In this document: one piece after another, positions 34,588 to 43,018 of the stretch
Layout of the letters: every line of letters begins with the position of its first letter
Numbering within the stretch: position 1 is the first letter of the stretch
Assembly: GCA_963667005.1 (NCBI GenBank)
Contig: OY762937.1
Span: 1,922,001 to 1,986,000 of the forward strand
Direction: 5' to 3'
Length of the DNA stretch: 64,000 nt
Source of the DNA: G963662605 sp963667005
GTDB lineage: Bacteria > Bacteroidota > Ignavibacteria > Ignavibacteriales > Ignavibacteriaceae
Notes under the pieces: generated by a model
Told to the model about the DNA's origin: nothing
Seen by the model: the letters and a program-made list of their open reading frames with translations, nothing else
Database searches by the model: none
Program-made: the position numbers and the translations under genes

Positions 34588-34732
34588 GCCCTCATCCCTA
34601 ACCCTTCTCCCTAAGGGAGAAGGGAAATTACAGGCAGTGTTTCCCTAAGTGTTGTTTGAGTCTTCACCAATGAAATATTGAATGAAAGAGCAACCTCCCT
34701 CTCCCTTTGGGAGAGGGATTGAGGGTGAGGGT
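34588..34732. repeat. Pair of inverted REP-like palindromes
   Basis: Two related palindromes stand in opposite orientation at 34588-34624 and 34694-34732. Each has a stem of about 10 bp around CCCTCTCCC/GGGAGAGGG-type sequence with a CCCTCA-rich extension. A third copy is at 57994-58033. They lie between the oppositely placed ends of rsgA and the FadL-type operon. They look like a dispersed intergenic repeat family. Confidence 0.7.
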
Positions 34733-34791
34733 ACTATATTCAACTTCCACTTAGTATTTAATTTCCTCAGTTCTAAATTACGCAAAATAAA

Positions 34792-34817
34792 AAAGGGATG
34801 CCAACCGGCATCCCTTT
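34792..34817 (-). terminator. Rho-independent terminator of the FadL-type operon
   Basis: An 11-bp stem (34792-34802 with 34807-34817) with a 4-base loop is followed on the minus strand by a T-tract. Confidence 0.88.
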
Positions 34818-34839
34818 CATTTTCCGGTAGTTTTACCGG

Positions 34840-36276
34840 TTAAAATCTATAGTTAAATGATAAAACGTAATTGTCGTTTTGTATATGCTGAAATACTCTT
34901 GATTCACCACTGCCGTAATTATCGGTGTATGTATCCCACCAGCCATGTGCATATGCAACATCTAACGCAAGTGATTCTTCAATGATGAACCCGAGACCTC
35001 CGGTGAGGTAGGTTCTGTTGTGAGATGAAGGATCAGCTTTATATGGGGATTGCTGTAAGAAGTAACCGCCTCTTACCCGTAGTCCGAGTTCGGCGAATGT
35101 ATACTCCGCTCCGAGATTGTAATTTAAGGCCGAACGAAGTGAATTCTTAATATCCCGGTTAATTGCATTTAAGTCAGATTCGTAAACATCTCCCTGAGCA
35201 TTCTCAAATTTCGTTTCAGAATAATCCTGAAATGATACATCAACAGAAGCAATCAGTCCGGATACATTAACTGATCCGCCTAACGAGAATACGAAAGGTG
35301 TAACTACGTCATATTTTGATTTAAGTTCAGGATAGGCTGCTTGATCAAGATCATATGAAGCGCTCTCAAAATAACTTGATGCTTGTGTCCGGAAAGTTTC
35401 ATCAATAGTATATACTTTTGGAGTTTGGATTGTTATTCCGAACCTCCCAAGCTTCTTTAATTGATAAATCAAACCTATCTTAAAGTCATATCCGCTGAGA
35501 TCCCAGCTTAAATCATTTTGCATATCAAAAGCAATGAAATGGTTGGTCTGCGGATTTGTCGGTTCCAACTGAATGCCGTCATAAATATACTTTACATCTT
35601 CTTCCGAGTATACTGAGCTTGAAGTATATGAACCGGATAATACCGAAAGCTCTAAACCGATAAACAAGTTCGGAGCTGTTTCAACTGCACCGGCGAAATC
35701 CCATTGGCGTAATGCCCCGGATTCTGTTTCTGTCCCATACTGTTGAAGATTTCCGTTGATTAAAGTTCTGTTTTTATTGTAAGAATCTTTGTAGGCAAGA
35801 TACAGATTATATGGGATTGACCCTGCTTCGTTAAGATCTTGTATCTTTGAAGTATTACCGGAGTTATAACCGTCGAACTTCATCAAGCCGCCTAAATCAT
35901 TCGTCTGATGATATCCAAACCCGAAGACCAAACTTCCACGTACTGTCGGAAATGGAAATACAAACGCGGCCTGATTCAGCGTTGTTGAACTATTGTCGGA
36001 AGACTTCGTGTTTCCAAAAAACGTTGCATCATTAGTAGCTTTGGAATAATTCAATCCTCCGGCAAATTCCATCTGTTTAACTAAACCTAGGCCTGCGGGA
36101 TTGAACGAAAGGGCAGAGGCATCATCTGAGATAGACAGGTAACTGTTACCCATACCGAGCGCCCTTGCCTGCGTGTTATAACCCGGCATCGCAAGCCGCA
36201 GCCCATCGTTAACATTTTGTGCAAAGATTGAAATTGTGAATAGTAAACATACTATGGATATATTCTTAAAAGACAT
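34840..36276 (-). CDS. FadL/OmpP1-type outer-membrane transport protein
   Basis: This 478-residue outer-membrane beta-barrel protein has a signal peptide (about 1-19, ending I-F-A-Q). The mature start includes G-x-x-x-R-A-L-G-M-G-N-S-Y-L-S-I-S-D-D-A-S-A-L-S-F-N-P-A-G-L split over two blocks; the N-P-A-G-L motif is the hallmark of the FadL/TodX family. The rest shows alternating hydrophobic strands and ends in Tyr-Arg-Phe, a normal barrel terminus. FadL relatives let hydrophobic molecules cross the outer membrane; the substrate here is unknown. It is the last gene of a three-gene operon with two unusual lipoproteins (gap 2 bases), suggesting a shared envelope function. Confidence 0.85.
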   Translation of the reverse strand: MSFKNISIVCLLFTISIFAQNVNDGLRLAMPGYNTQARALGMGNSYLSISDDASALSFNPAGLGLVKQMEFAGGLNYSKATNDATFFGNTKSSDNSSTTLNQAAFVFPFPTVRGSLVFGFGYHQTNDLGGLMKFDGYNSGNTSKIQDLNEAGSIPYNLYLAYKDSYNKNRTLINGNLQQYGTETESGALRQWDFAGAVETAPNLFIGLELSVLSGSYTSSSVYSEEDVKYIYDGIQLEPTNPQTNHFIAFDMQNDLSWDLSGYDFKIGLIYQLKKLGRFGITIQTPKVYTIDETFRTQASSYFESASYDLDQAAYPELKSKYDVVTPFVFSLGGSVNVSGLIASVDVSFQDYSETKFENAQGDVYESDLNAINRDIKNSLRSALNYNLGAEYTFAELGLRVRGGYFLQQSPYKADPSSHNRTYLTGGLGFIIEESLALDVAYAHGWWDTYTDNYGSGESRVFQHIQNDNYVLSFNYRF

Positions 36277-36278
36277 AT

Positions 36279-36848
36279 TTATCTCCTTCCTCTATCTGCG
36301 CCGCTTCCCTGAGTACTTCCTCTGTTGGAGTCAGAACTTGATGATGAATTACTATCATTGTTCGGCGAGCGGTTATTGTTGCTGTTGCGCACATCTTTTG
36401 TTTCGCTTTTCGTATCAGAGCCGGAATTCTGCGACTGTCTTGTTGATTCACTCTGCTGAGTTTTAGCAGCCCCTGATGAACTGCTGCCGGAGTTTATGGA
36501 AGTGCCGACAGTTGGAGCTGTTGCATTTGAATTTACCGGGCGTGTAGGAACAAATGTAGTTTGTTCTGTGGACCGGTTTCCGCTTTGATTGCGAATGTAT
36601 TTTTGATCTTTTGCGTTCTTAATAGATTCACTGATAATACCTGAATGTGACCACCATGAACCTCCATAAAAAGTATTGTAGTGCCCATAATAAGCTTGGG
36701 GATAATAGCATTCGGCTTCTATATCCTCGTCAGAATAATAGTCGTCCGGCAGCTTCTCATTAGGTGACCATGCAATGGTATAGCACCCGTAGAATGAGAA
36801 TATAAACACAGTGATCAGTGCATAGAGAAAATATACTTTGGTTTTCAT
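36279..36848 (-). CDS. Lipoprotein with long Ser/Asn-rich disordered tail (short form)
   Basis: This 189-residue predicted lipoprotein has a signal peptide that ends at a Y-G-C-Y-T lipobox-like site (Cys22, with a non-standard Tyr before Gly-Cys). A short acidic, Tyr-rich segment (about 30-65) includes Y-Y-G-H-Y-N-T-F-Y-G-G. From about 85 to the end the protein is low-complexity, dominated by Ser, Asn, Thr and Gly, and it ends in D-R-G-R-R. Its architecture repeats that of the upstream neighbour, with which its ATG overlaps the stop (TAATG). No catalytic domain is visible. It may be a surface or periplasmic adhesive or cross-linking protein; this is inference. Confidence 0.65.
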   Translation of the reverse strand: MKTKVYFLYALITVFIFSFYGCYTIAWSPNEKLPDDYYSDEDIEAECYYPQAYYGHYNTFYGGSWWSHSGIISESIKNAKDQKYIRNQSGNRSTEQTTFVPTRPVNSNATAPTVGTSINSGSSSSGAAKTQQSESTRQSQNSGSDTKSETKDVRNSNNNRSPNNDSNSSSSSDSNRGSTQGSGADRGRR

Positions 36849-37807
36849 TACCTACCTCTTGAATGCGAAGGCGAATCATTATGTCTGCCGCCGCCTGATG
36901 ATGATGAACCGCGGGAACTGTTTCCGGATGAAGATTGAGCACGCGGATGTGAAGGCATGCTGTTTCCTCCCTGAGAAACCCGGCGTTCATTAGATGAACT
37001 ATTGCGTCTGTACTCACGATTAGGTGCGTTATTCCTGCTACGGTTATCGCTGCCGACAGCCGGACCGCGTGAAGAGTTATTCCTTCTCGTGTCGGTTCTT
37101 ACAGAAGAGCGTGAGGACTGGTTATCACCCGTTGATGAACCTACTCTTGTATCGGACGGACGGGAATTTCTCGTCTCATTCCGTATAATGCCGGTCTCGC
37201 TTGGCCTTGAATACCGGGTGGTGTTCCCATCCCGTGTTTTCGAAATTCCTGCTGTTGGGCGCGATGTAGATCCATTTAATCGTATCAACGAACGTCCGTC
37301 CAGATTTCCTCTGCCATTAACACCATTACGTATGTGCCCGATGTCGGCCGGTCTTCCATGCGCGTAATTATGGTCGTACCATATTGGACCGTGACCATAC
37401 CATGAGCCGCCCCATCCGCCGTAGTAGCATCCGTATCCGGCACCCCAGTAAGCAGGATAGAAGGGATTATACCAGTATCCCCATGGGTCGTCCCAGATCG
37501 GATCATAAACCATTGAGAATCCGAATGAAGGTTGATAGCCCCAGTAATAGCGGCGGTGCGGGTAGAAATTATAGGAGTAAATGTTTTCTACCTGTACGTT
37601 ACTATCATTGCTATCATCAGCATAATAATTCGTATCGGGATATTCTGCCTGATCATCGCTCTGATATGTTGTATCAGGATATTGATCCTGATAATAATGG
37701 TTCTTAGGCGCCCGTTTATGATATACGGCAAACTGCGTATAGCATCCTGTTAGGAAGACTCCTAACGATAAAAACATCAACGATAAAATTACATTTCTAT
37801 ATTTCAT
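36848..37807 (-). CDS. Lipoprotein with aromatic/Gly-rich middle and Ser/Asn/Arg-rich disordered tail (long form)
   Basis: This 319-residue lipoprotein has signal peptide and lipobox L-T-G-C (Cys22) followed by Y-T, as in the downstream gene. Segments are: acidic Tyr/Asp-rich (about 35-75), a Tyr/Trp/Gly/Pro-rich stretch (about 78-150) with repeated Y-W-G and G-G-W-G-G-S-W-Y, and a long tail (about 160-319) rich in Arg, Ser, Asn and Gly with many S-R and R-N pairs, ending S-R-G-R. The composition suggests an intrinsically disordered protein capable of weak multivalent contacts. It is the first gene of the operon; AGAGG precedes the ATG. No known domain was recognised. Confidence 0.65.
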   Translation of the reverse strand: MKYRNVILSLMFLSLGVFLTGCYTQFAVYHKRAPKNHYYQDQYPDTTYQSDDQAEYPDTNYYADDSNDSNVQVENIYSYNFYPHRRYYWGYQPSFGFSMVYDPIWDDPWGYWYNPFYPAYWGAGYGCYYGGWGGSWYGHGPIWYDHNYAHGRPADIGHIRNGVNGRGNLDGRSLIRLNGSTSRPTAGISKTRDGNTTRYSRPSETGIIRNETRNSRPSDTRVGSSTGDNQSSRSSVRTDTRRNNSSRGPAVGSDNRSRNNAPNREYRRNSSSNERRVSQGGNSMPSHPRAQSSSGNSSRGSSSSGGGRHNDSPSHSRGR

Positions 37808-38043
37808 GGTGAACCTCTTAAATTCCTACAGTTCATATACAATAATCGCGCCAATGTAAAGTAAGAATAATCCTTAAAATTCAGTTGTTTTCGCCGGAAA
37901 GTGTCTAAATAAATGCAACAACTGTCTATTAATTAGTACATATTTTGACGTTAAATCTATCGGAAAATTCCGCGGGGAAAAAGATAATAATTTCGCTCCG
38001 TAGAGTAAATATAGCAAATTAAAATGAATAGGGAATTTCGAGT

Positions 38044-38409
38044 CTATTCGGCGGGTTGGAGCATCATTCTATCAATCTTTTGAGATACTTCAAAAAGATC
38101 AATAGGCTTATAGAAAATGATATCTACAAAGTTCTTAAGAGCTGCTTCTTTATCACTGAATTTATTTGTGTAAACGTATGTTGAAATTACCGGGATACCA
38201 GCGTGTTTTTCGCGAACGGTTTTGCACAAATCAATGATTACATCAGTCGGCTCAGAATCAATGACAAGCAGATCAAAGTGAGTAGAGTTGAAAATGTTGT
38301 CCAGAACGGAAAGATCTGTGGTTGTAGTAACCGCATACTTTTCATTGAAAAACATTAACAAGCTAGCGCAGAGGTTTAAGTCCGGGCTATAAAATAATAT
38401 ACTCTTCAT
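38044..38409 (-). CDS. Stand-alone receiver-domain-like protein
   Basis: This 121-residue single-domain protein has a CheY-like pattern: D51 in L-L-V-I-D-S-E corresponds to the phosphorylated Asp, T77 to the switch Thr, and K101 in F-Y-K-P-I-D to the conserved Lys. The usual acidic pair after strand 1 is reduced to S-P-D, leaving one acidic residue (D10), so magnesium-dependent phosphorylation may be altered. The ATG at 38409 starts the first strand directly; an in-frame ATG at 38457 would add 16 unrelated residues. No kinase or output gene is adjacent. Confidence 0.7.
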   Translation of the reverse strand: MKSILFYSPDLNLCASLLMFFNEKYAVTTTTDLSVLDNIFNSTHFDLLVIDSEPTDVIIDLCKTVREKHAGIPVISTYVYTNKFSDKEAALKNFVDIIFYKPIDLFEVSQKIDRMMLQPAE

Positions 38410-38616
38410 TGATCCATGTTTAAAATTGATTGAAAAGAATAGCGAAATGTGTGCCAACAGAAAAGGGACGGATTTTACCTAAAAATATCCGTTTTTCGAG
38501 GGTTTTTCCCAATAATGATAAAAATTTTTGCGGGCTTATATAAGAATTGAGAAAATAATTGTAATTAAAATTGAGAAAATCGGGGGAAATATTCAGAAAT
38601 GCAGATTTCATCCATA

Positions 38617-38650
38617 TTCCTAGCCCATGACTTAAATCATGGGCTAGGAA
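38617..38650. repeat. Perfect 14-bp palindrome, REP-like
   Basis: The arms 38617-38630 and 38637-38650 are perfect inverted repeats around 6 bases. It lies just after the xdhC-family gene, but without a T-tract in the right direction. It resembles dispersed palindromes linked to REP-associated transposases in other genomes. Confidence 0.55.
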
Positions 38651-38658
38651 GAATGGGG

Positions 38659-39618
38659 TTATGAATTCTTTATTTTTATTATTTCGGCGGCAATGCTGAC
38701 GGCGATTTCTTCCGGGGTATTGCCCTCAATGGGAATACCGACAGGTGCATGAACCTCGTCGAGAAGCTGGGGGTCTATGCCTTTGTCCTTCAATTTTTTA
38801 TAAATCCATTTGATTTTAACACCGCTGCCCATCAAGCCTTTGTACTTAAGTTTTTTATTAATGACCTGCTCAAGAGCCAGCATATCGGTCGGGGCTTTGG
38901 ATGTTGAGATGATAGCATACGAATGATCGCCTTCGCGAACGAACTGTCCTGCTTCGCTAAATGGGCCGACAATCTTTTGATGTGCAAAATGATTGTTCGC
39001 CATGGTTATAACATCCGGACGCTCGTCAAAAACCACAACATAGAAACCGAGAAAGGCGAACATCTGGCACACTGCCAATCCTACATGCCCGCCGCCAAAA
39101 ACGTATACCGTATCAGGCTGTCCGTAGTTCTCTTCGAAATACCAGTCCTGCTCTGAAACAAAATGATAAACATACCGCTCACGGTTAACAATTTCCGGAT
39201 GAAATTCCATGCCTTGCGGAGTGAAACGCAGTTGTCCGTCACGTTTCTCATCTAAGGCTGTCAGGATTTTTTCTACCGTGACAATATCTTTAAGAGTTAA
39301 TGTGTAGTCTGTATTTGTTTGAACACCTGAACACATCAATCCCGAGCTGTTTGGGACATGGATCTTGTGCTGTAGTTCGCGAAGTGTAATTTCCGCATCG
39401 TTAGCTGCTAATCTTTGGACGGCACGCTCAACAGCGTCATATTCCATAATTCCGCCGCCGATAGTGCCTTTAATATCTTTTTGTGCATTGACTGCAAGCA
39501 TGAATCCCTGTTTTCCCGGTGAGGCGCCGTTCGAATCAAATACTTTTATCAGCGCGACGTTATTGCCGGTTTTCAGATTGGACAGGATAAAATTCCAAAA
39601 TTCAATATCTTTCTTCAT
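38659..39618 (-). CDS. XdhC/CoxI family protein
   Basis: This 319-residue protein belongs to the family that sulfurates and delivers molybdenum cofactor to xanthine-dehydrogenase-type enzymes. An N-terminal XdhC domain (about 10-110) has G-T-I-G-G-G-I-M-E, and the C-terminal Rossmann domain (about 165-300) has V-F-G-G-G-H-V-G-L-A. The last block, M-G-S-G-V-K-I-K-W and D-E-V-H-A-P-V-G-I-P-I, is typical. No molybdenum hydroxylase gene occurs in the window, so the client enzyme is encoded elsewhere. It is the last gene of the long minus-strand run, 30 bases after msrA. Confidence 0.87.
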   Translation of the reverse strand: MKKDIEFWNFILSNLKTGNNVALIKVFDSNGASPGKQGFMLAVNAQKDIKGTIGGGIMEYDAVERAVQRLAANDAEITLRELQHKIHVPNSSGLMCSGVQTNTDYTLTLKDIVTVEKILTALDEKRDGQLRFTPQGMEFHPEIVNRERYVYHFVSEQDWYFEENYGQPDTVYVFGGGHVGLAVCQMFAFLGFYVVVFDERPDVITMANNHFAHQKIVGPFSEAGQFVREGDHSYAIISTSKAPTDMLALEQVINKKLKYKGLMGSGVKIKWIYKKLKDKGIDPQLLDEVHAPVGIPIEGNTPEEIAVSIAAEIIKIKNS

Positions 39619-39648
39619 GCTATTTCCTTAAAGGATAATGTTTCAGCT

Positions 39649-40308
39649 CTATTTTTTCAACTTTTCGTTAAAGTGCTTTTCAAATTTCTCAACTTTTGGC
39701 TGAATTACAAACGAGCAATATGGTTTTCTTGAATTATCGTTAAAATAATTCTGATGATAATCTTCAGCCTTATAGAAATTCTTAAATGGTGTTATTTCCG
39801 TAACGATAGCACTTTTGAAGGTCCCGGATTTTTGCAGCTGCTCTTTGTATGCAGTGGCAATTTCTTTTTGGTACTCGCTGTGGTAAAAAATAGCTGAGCG
39901 GTATTGGGTGCCGACATCTGCGCCTTGCCTGTTTAATGTCGTGGGATCGTGAGTATTCCAGAAGATTTCCAGCAGGGAAGAGAAAGATAATTTTGTAGTA
40001 TCAAATACAACCTGACAGACTTCTGCATGCCCGGTAGTTCCGGTGCAAACTTCTTCGTATGATGGATTTTCTGTGCTGCCTCCTGAGTATCCGGAGGTTA
40101 CCGAAACTACGCCATCAACTCTTTGGAAAATTGCCTCAACACACCAAAAGCATCCTGCGCCGAGTGTAACAGTATCAAGATTTTTTGTATTTGTAATCGA
40201 GTCTGCCATCTTTTTATTCTCCGTTTTATTCTTATTTCCACAATATAAGGTTGTTAAAGAAAACAAAAGAATAAACGGAAGAATTCCGTTTTTAAGAACA
40301 GGGAACAT
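39649..40308 (-). CDS. msrA: Exported peptide methionine sulfoxide reductase A
   Basis: MsrA reduces the S-form of methionine sulfoxide in proteins. The catalytic Cys53 is in G-A-G-C-F-W, and the domain runs to about residue 215 with G-H-A-E-V-C-Q-V and Y-H-Q-N-Y-F-N. Unlike cytoplasmic MsrA, this protein starts with a hydrophobic signal segment ending in L-Y-C-G-N, so it is exported and possibly lipid-anchored, although Tyr before the Cys is unusual for a lipobox. It sits directly after an Omp85 gene (9 bases), suggesting repair of oxidised envelope proteins. A fused MsrB is absent. Confidence 0.92.
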   Translation of the reverse strand: MFPVLKNGILPFILLFSLTTLYCGNKNKTENKKMADSITNTKNLDTVTLGAGCFWCVEAIFQRVDGVVSVTSGYSGGSTENPSYEEVCTGTTGHAEVCQVVFDTTKLSFSSLLEIFWNTHDPTTLNRQGADVGTQYRSAIFYHSEYQKEIATAYKEQLQKSGTFKSAIVTEITPFKNFYKAEDYHQNYFNDNSRKPYCSFVIQPKVEKFEKHFNEKLKK

Positions 40309-40317
40309 ATGCTTGTC

Positions 40318-42069
40318 CTAAAATTCGTTTGCTAATCCAAAGTGGATTTTCCCTTGGGAGAATCCGTCTCCTTTAGCTAACGCAAAACTTACATTAATAA
40401 TTCCCAAACTGCTTTCGAATGCCAGGCCCAGGCCATACCCCATTTTAAAACCTTCGGTTTTGGCAGTTCCTAAAAAGTTATCGGCTTTTTGCAAAAAATA
40501 TCCGTTATCAACGAACAGGAAGGCGAATGAGCGTTTTTCCAACAAAAACCGGTACTCTGTATTTACCCATGCAACGCGCTGACCGAGGAACTGATTTTCT
40601 CTGTAACCGCGGAGAGTGTTCGCCCCGCCGAGTTTATAGAGGTCGCTAATTTCAATAAGGTCGCCCCGCAGCTCTTTCCCATGAATGGATAATGCAAAAA
40701 CCTGTTTTGCGAAAAACTCAAAATACATACTGAGGTCAAGCAGCATCTTTTGCTGTTCATTGTTGGCTTTAACATTCAGCGTTGTGTTGTTATCGAGAAT
40801 TTTCTTTTTATCCAGTGTGTAGGTATTCGTAAAGTACAATCCCCGGCGTGGTGAAAGAGGATCGTCCCGGTTGTCAATTTTAATTTTAAATCCGGCAGAT
40901 GAAGTAGTTGATTTAAAGACAGTGAATGCTCCGCTTGTTAAAATTGAAGGGATTACGTTCGACAAGCCGTACTGAAGGGCAAGACTGATTTCACTTGTCG
41001 CGATGTACTCAAGGGAGCTCTCAAATTGCCTCTGTACGTATGAGGAGTCCTGCTTTTTTTGGTAGAATGAAAGATTGATATTAAAAGGATAACCGGCAAT
41101 CCAGGGCTCCAGATATTTAAGTTGAAATTCCGAAGAAAGCCTGTCAAGTTTTTGCCAGTGAATTGATGTCGCTCTGCCTGTCCCAAAAAGATTTTGGAAT
41201 CCAATATTAATCAGACCTGTTAGATAACCCTTATTATTATTGTCATACCCGGGTTGATAGCCGATAACGCCGTCAAATGAGTTGGTACTCTTTTCTTTGA
41301 CCGTTATGACGAGAATTCCTTTTTGCGAGTTGGATATGAAATATTGAGGTTCGGAGACCGACTCAAACATGCGTAATTTGTTCAATACTTCCGGCACTTT
41401 ATCAATTTTACTTTGCACATACTCTTCACCGGATTTTACCGGAAGTTCGCGCAAGATTACATAATCTTTTGTGTTTTTATTTCCTTCTATCAGTATCTGA
41501 TCAATCTTGCAATGGTTACCGGTGGCGCAATTGATGTGAAGAATTACTGAGTTTGAAAGACTGTCGTATTCTGTTTGCCGAATTTTAAAGGATGCAAAAG
41601 GATAACCGGAGTTCTGGAAATAGTCCAACATGTTGGATAGAAAGTCTTCAATAACTTTTTTGGAGAACGCGTGTCCGCAAAGGAATTGATCTTCGTTCTT
41701 AAATTTCTTGAGCAAGAGTGAGTCGGTAGTGGAATAGTGAATCTCTTTTAGCTCCGCTTGCTTGCCGGGAATGAGAGCAATGTTAAGTGATGTAATCACC
41801 GAATCCGTAAATGATGAATCCACCCGCATAATACACTGAGAAGAAAAATAGCCGTTGTTCTGCATTTCACGGAATAGTGATGCAGAGAGGGAGTCTTTGG
41901 TGGATCCGGTCAATTTAAATGGCAGCTGAATATGTAGTAACTGCAATACCGATGCTTCGTCAAGAATGGGGTTTTTCTCTACATGCAATTGATGAATTGA
42001 TTGTGCATAATTAATACACATCAATCCGATTACAAGAAGAAATACTTTAACGAAGTGTCGGTGTATCAT
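40318..42069 (-). CDS. Omp85 family outer-membrane protein (BamA/TamA-like)
   Basis: This protein of about 583 residues has a signal peptide (about 1-23, ending Y-A-Q), periplasmic POTRA-like domains (about 25-260, probably two to three) and a C-terminal Omp85 barrel (about 275-583). The L6-loop motif L-R-G-Y-R-E-N in G-G-A-N-T-L-R-G-Y is conserved, and the protein ends in Phe, as barrel proteins do. It is shorter than a normal BamA with five POTRAs, so it is more likely a TamA-like or accessory assembly or translocation factor. The start lies 23 bases inside the upstream sugar-kinase gene; no later start would keep the signal peptide. Confidence 0.87.
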   Translation of the reverse strand: MIHRHFVKVFLLVIGLMCINYAQSIHQLHVEKNPILDEASVLQLLHIQLPFKLTGSTKDSLSASLFREMQNNGYFSSQCIMRVDSSFTDSVITSLNIALIPGKQAELKEIHYSTTDSLLLKKFKNEDQFLCGHAFSKKVIEDFLSNMLDYFQNSGYPFASFKIRQTEYDSLSNSVILHINCATGNHCKIDQILIEGNKNTKDYVILRELPVKSGEEYVQSKIDKVPEVLNKLRMFESVSEPQYFISNSQKGILVITVKEKSTNSFDGVIGYQPGYDNNNKGYLTGLINIGFQNLFGTGRATSIHWQKLDRLSSEFQLKYLEPWIAGYPFNINLSFYQKKQDSSYVQRQFESSLEYIATSEISLALQYGLSNVIPSILTSGAFTVFKSTTSSAGFKIKIDNRDDPLSPRRGLYFTNTYTLDKKKILDNNTTLNVKANNEQQKMLLDLSMYFEFFAKQVFALSIHGKELRGDLIEISDLYKLGGANTLRGYRENQFLGQRVAWVNTEYRFLLEKRSFAFLFVDNGYFLQKADNFLGTAKTEGFKMGYGLGLAFESSLGIINVSFALAKGDGFSQGKIHFGLANEF

Positions 42070-43018
42070 CAATTAATTTCAGCTTTTTCCCAATCGGCGT
42101 GACAGTTACTGCCGCGGATAAATTTAAGGCATCTTCGGGTGGTACAAGGCAGACAGAATCACTTTGAGCGTTGCAAGCCCCTAAAGCAGAAGCCAACTTT
42201 AGAGTATTAACGAAAATCTCGTCACGATAATGTCCGTAAATAATTCCGGCGGTAAAAGCATCGCCGCTACCGGTTTCATCAAACGGGCGGATTTCCGGAT
42301 TCTTAACTTTAAAAATGAAGTCGAAGTTCGAGGTATAAAAATCATTTCCGCCATCTGTAAGAAATGCCTGCTTTATTCCCTTTGTATAAAGAGAATGAAG
42401 ATAATCAGTTATTTCCTGTTCATTAGAGAGGCTGATGTTGAGACTTTTAGCGGTCTCGGCAACGTTGTTATGGAGAATCGTGGGTGCAGCATCAATACAG
42501 GCCTGCAAATGGCTGCCGTATGTGTCCACAACTGAAATTTTGTCGAATTGATGGGCTAATTCAATGCCGTAAGGATAGATAGAGTCAGCTGCCGGTGATG
42601 GAGAACTTCCTGAGAAAAGAACAATCTCACAGTTCTGAATCATTTTGGGAAGTTTTGCCTTGAAATCTTCAACTTCTTTTTCAGTGATATTACTATTTAT
42701 ATTGAATAGTGTTGTTACTTTTAGTTCATCTTTCTCTACAATTACTGTTGCTTCTCTGGTATCGGAAGCTGATTTAACTGTTGTAAGAGCCAATCCTTCT
42801 GCATCCAGCAATTCTCTGAATCTTTTGCCGTTGTGATGACCGAGAAACGTAAGATTCAGGCTGTTGATGCCCAGCAGTTTAAGTTGACGGCTGACATTGA
42901 TACCTTTTCCTCCGGCAGTCTGTTGAAAGGGGACATTCCTATAATTCTGACCCGGTGAAAATTTTGAAATGTATAAGCGGTTTTCTAATAACGGATTGGT
43001 TGTAATAATTAATATCAT
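42047..43018 (-). CDS. PfkB-family sugar-phosphate kinase (1-phosphofructokinase type)
   Basis: This 323-residue ribokinase-superfamily kinase resembles FruK/LacC. The start M-I-L-I-I-T-T-N-P-L-L-E, the G-G-K-G-I-N-V-S-R motif (about 36-44) and the C-terminal D-E-T-G-S-G-D-A-F-T-A-G (catalytic Asp in G-S-G-D) are visible. It should phosphorylate a phosphorylated hexose such as fructose-1-phosphate or tagatose-6-phosphate. No PTS or sugar transporter is adjacent. It overlaps both neighbours: 4 bases (ATGA) with the GWxTD gene and 23 with the Omp85 gene, so translation is probably coupled. Confidence 0.82.
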   Translation of the reverse strand: MILIITTNPLLENRLYISKFSPGQNYRNVPFQQTAGGKGINVSRQLKLLGINSLNLTFLGHHNGKRFRELLDAEGLALTTVKSASDTREATVIVEKDELKVTTLFNINSNITEKEVEDFKAKLPKMIQNCEIVLFSGSSPSPAADSIYPYGIELAHQFDKISVVDTYGSHLQACIDAAPTILHNNVAETAKSLNISLSNEQEITDYLHSLYTKGIKQAFLTDGGNDFYTSNFDFIFKVKNPEIRPFDETGSGDAFTAGIIYGHYRDEIFVNTLKLASALGACNAQSDSVCLVPPEDALNLSAAVTVTPIGKKLKLIDDTPTLR

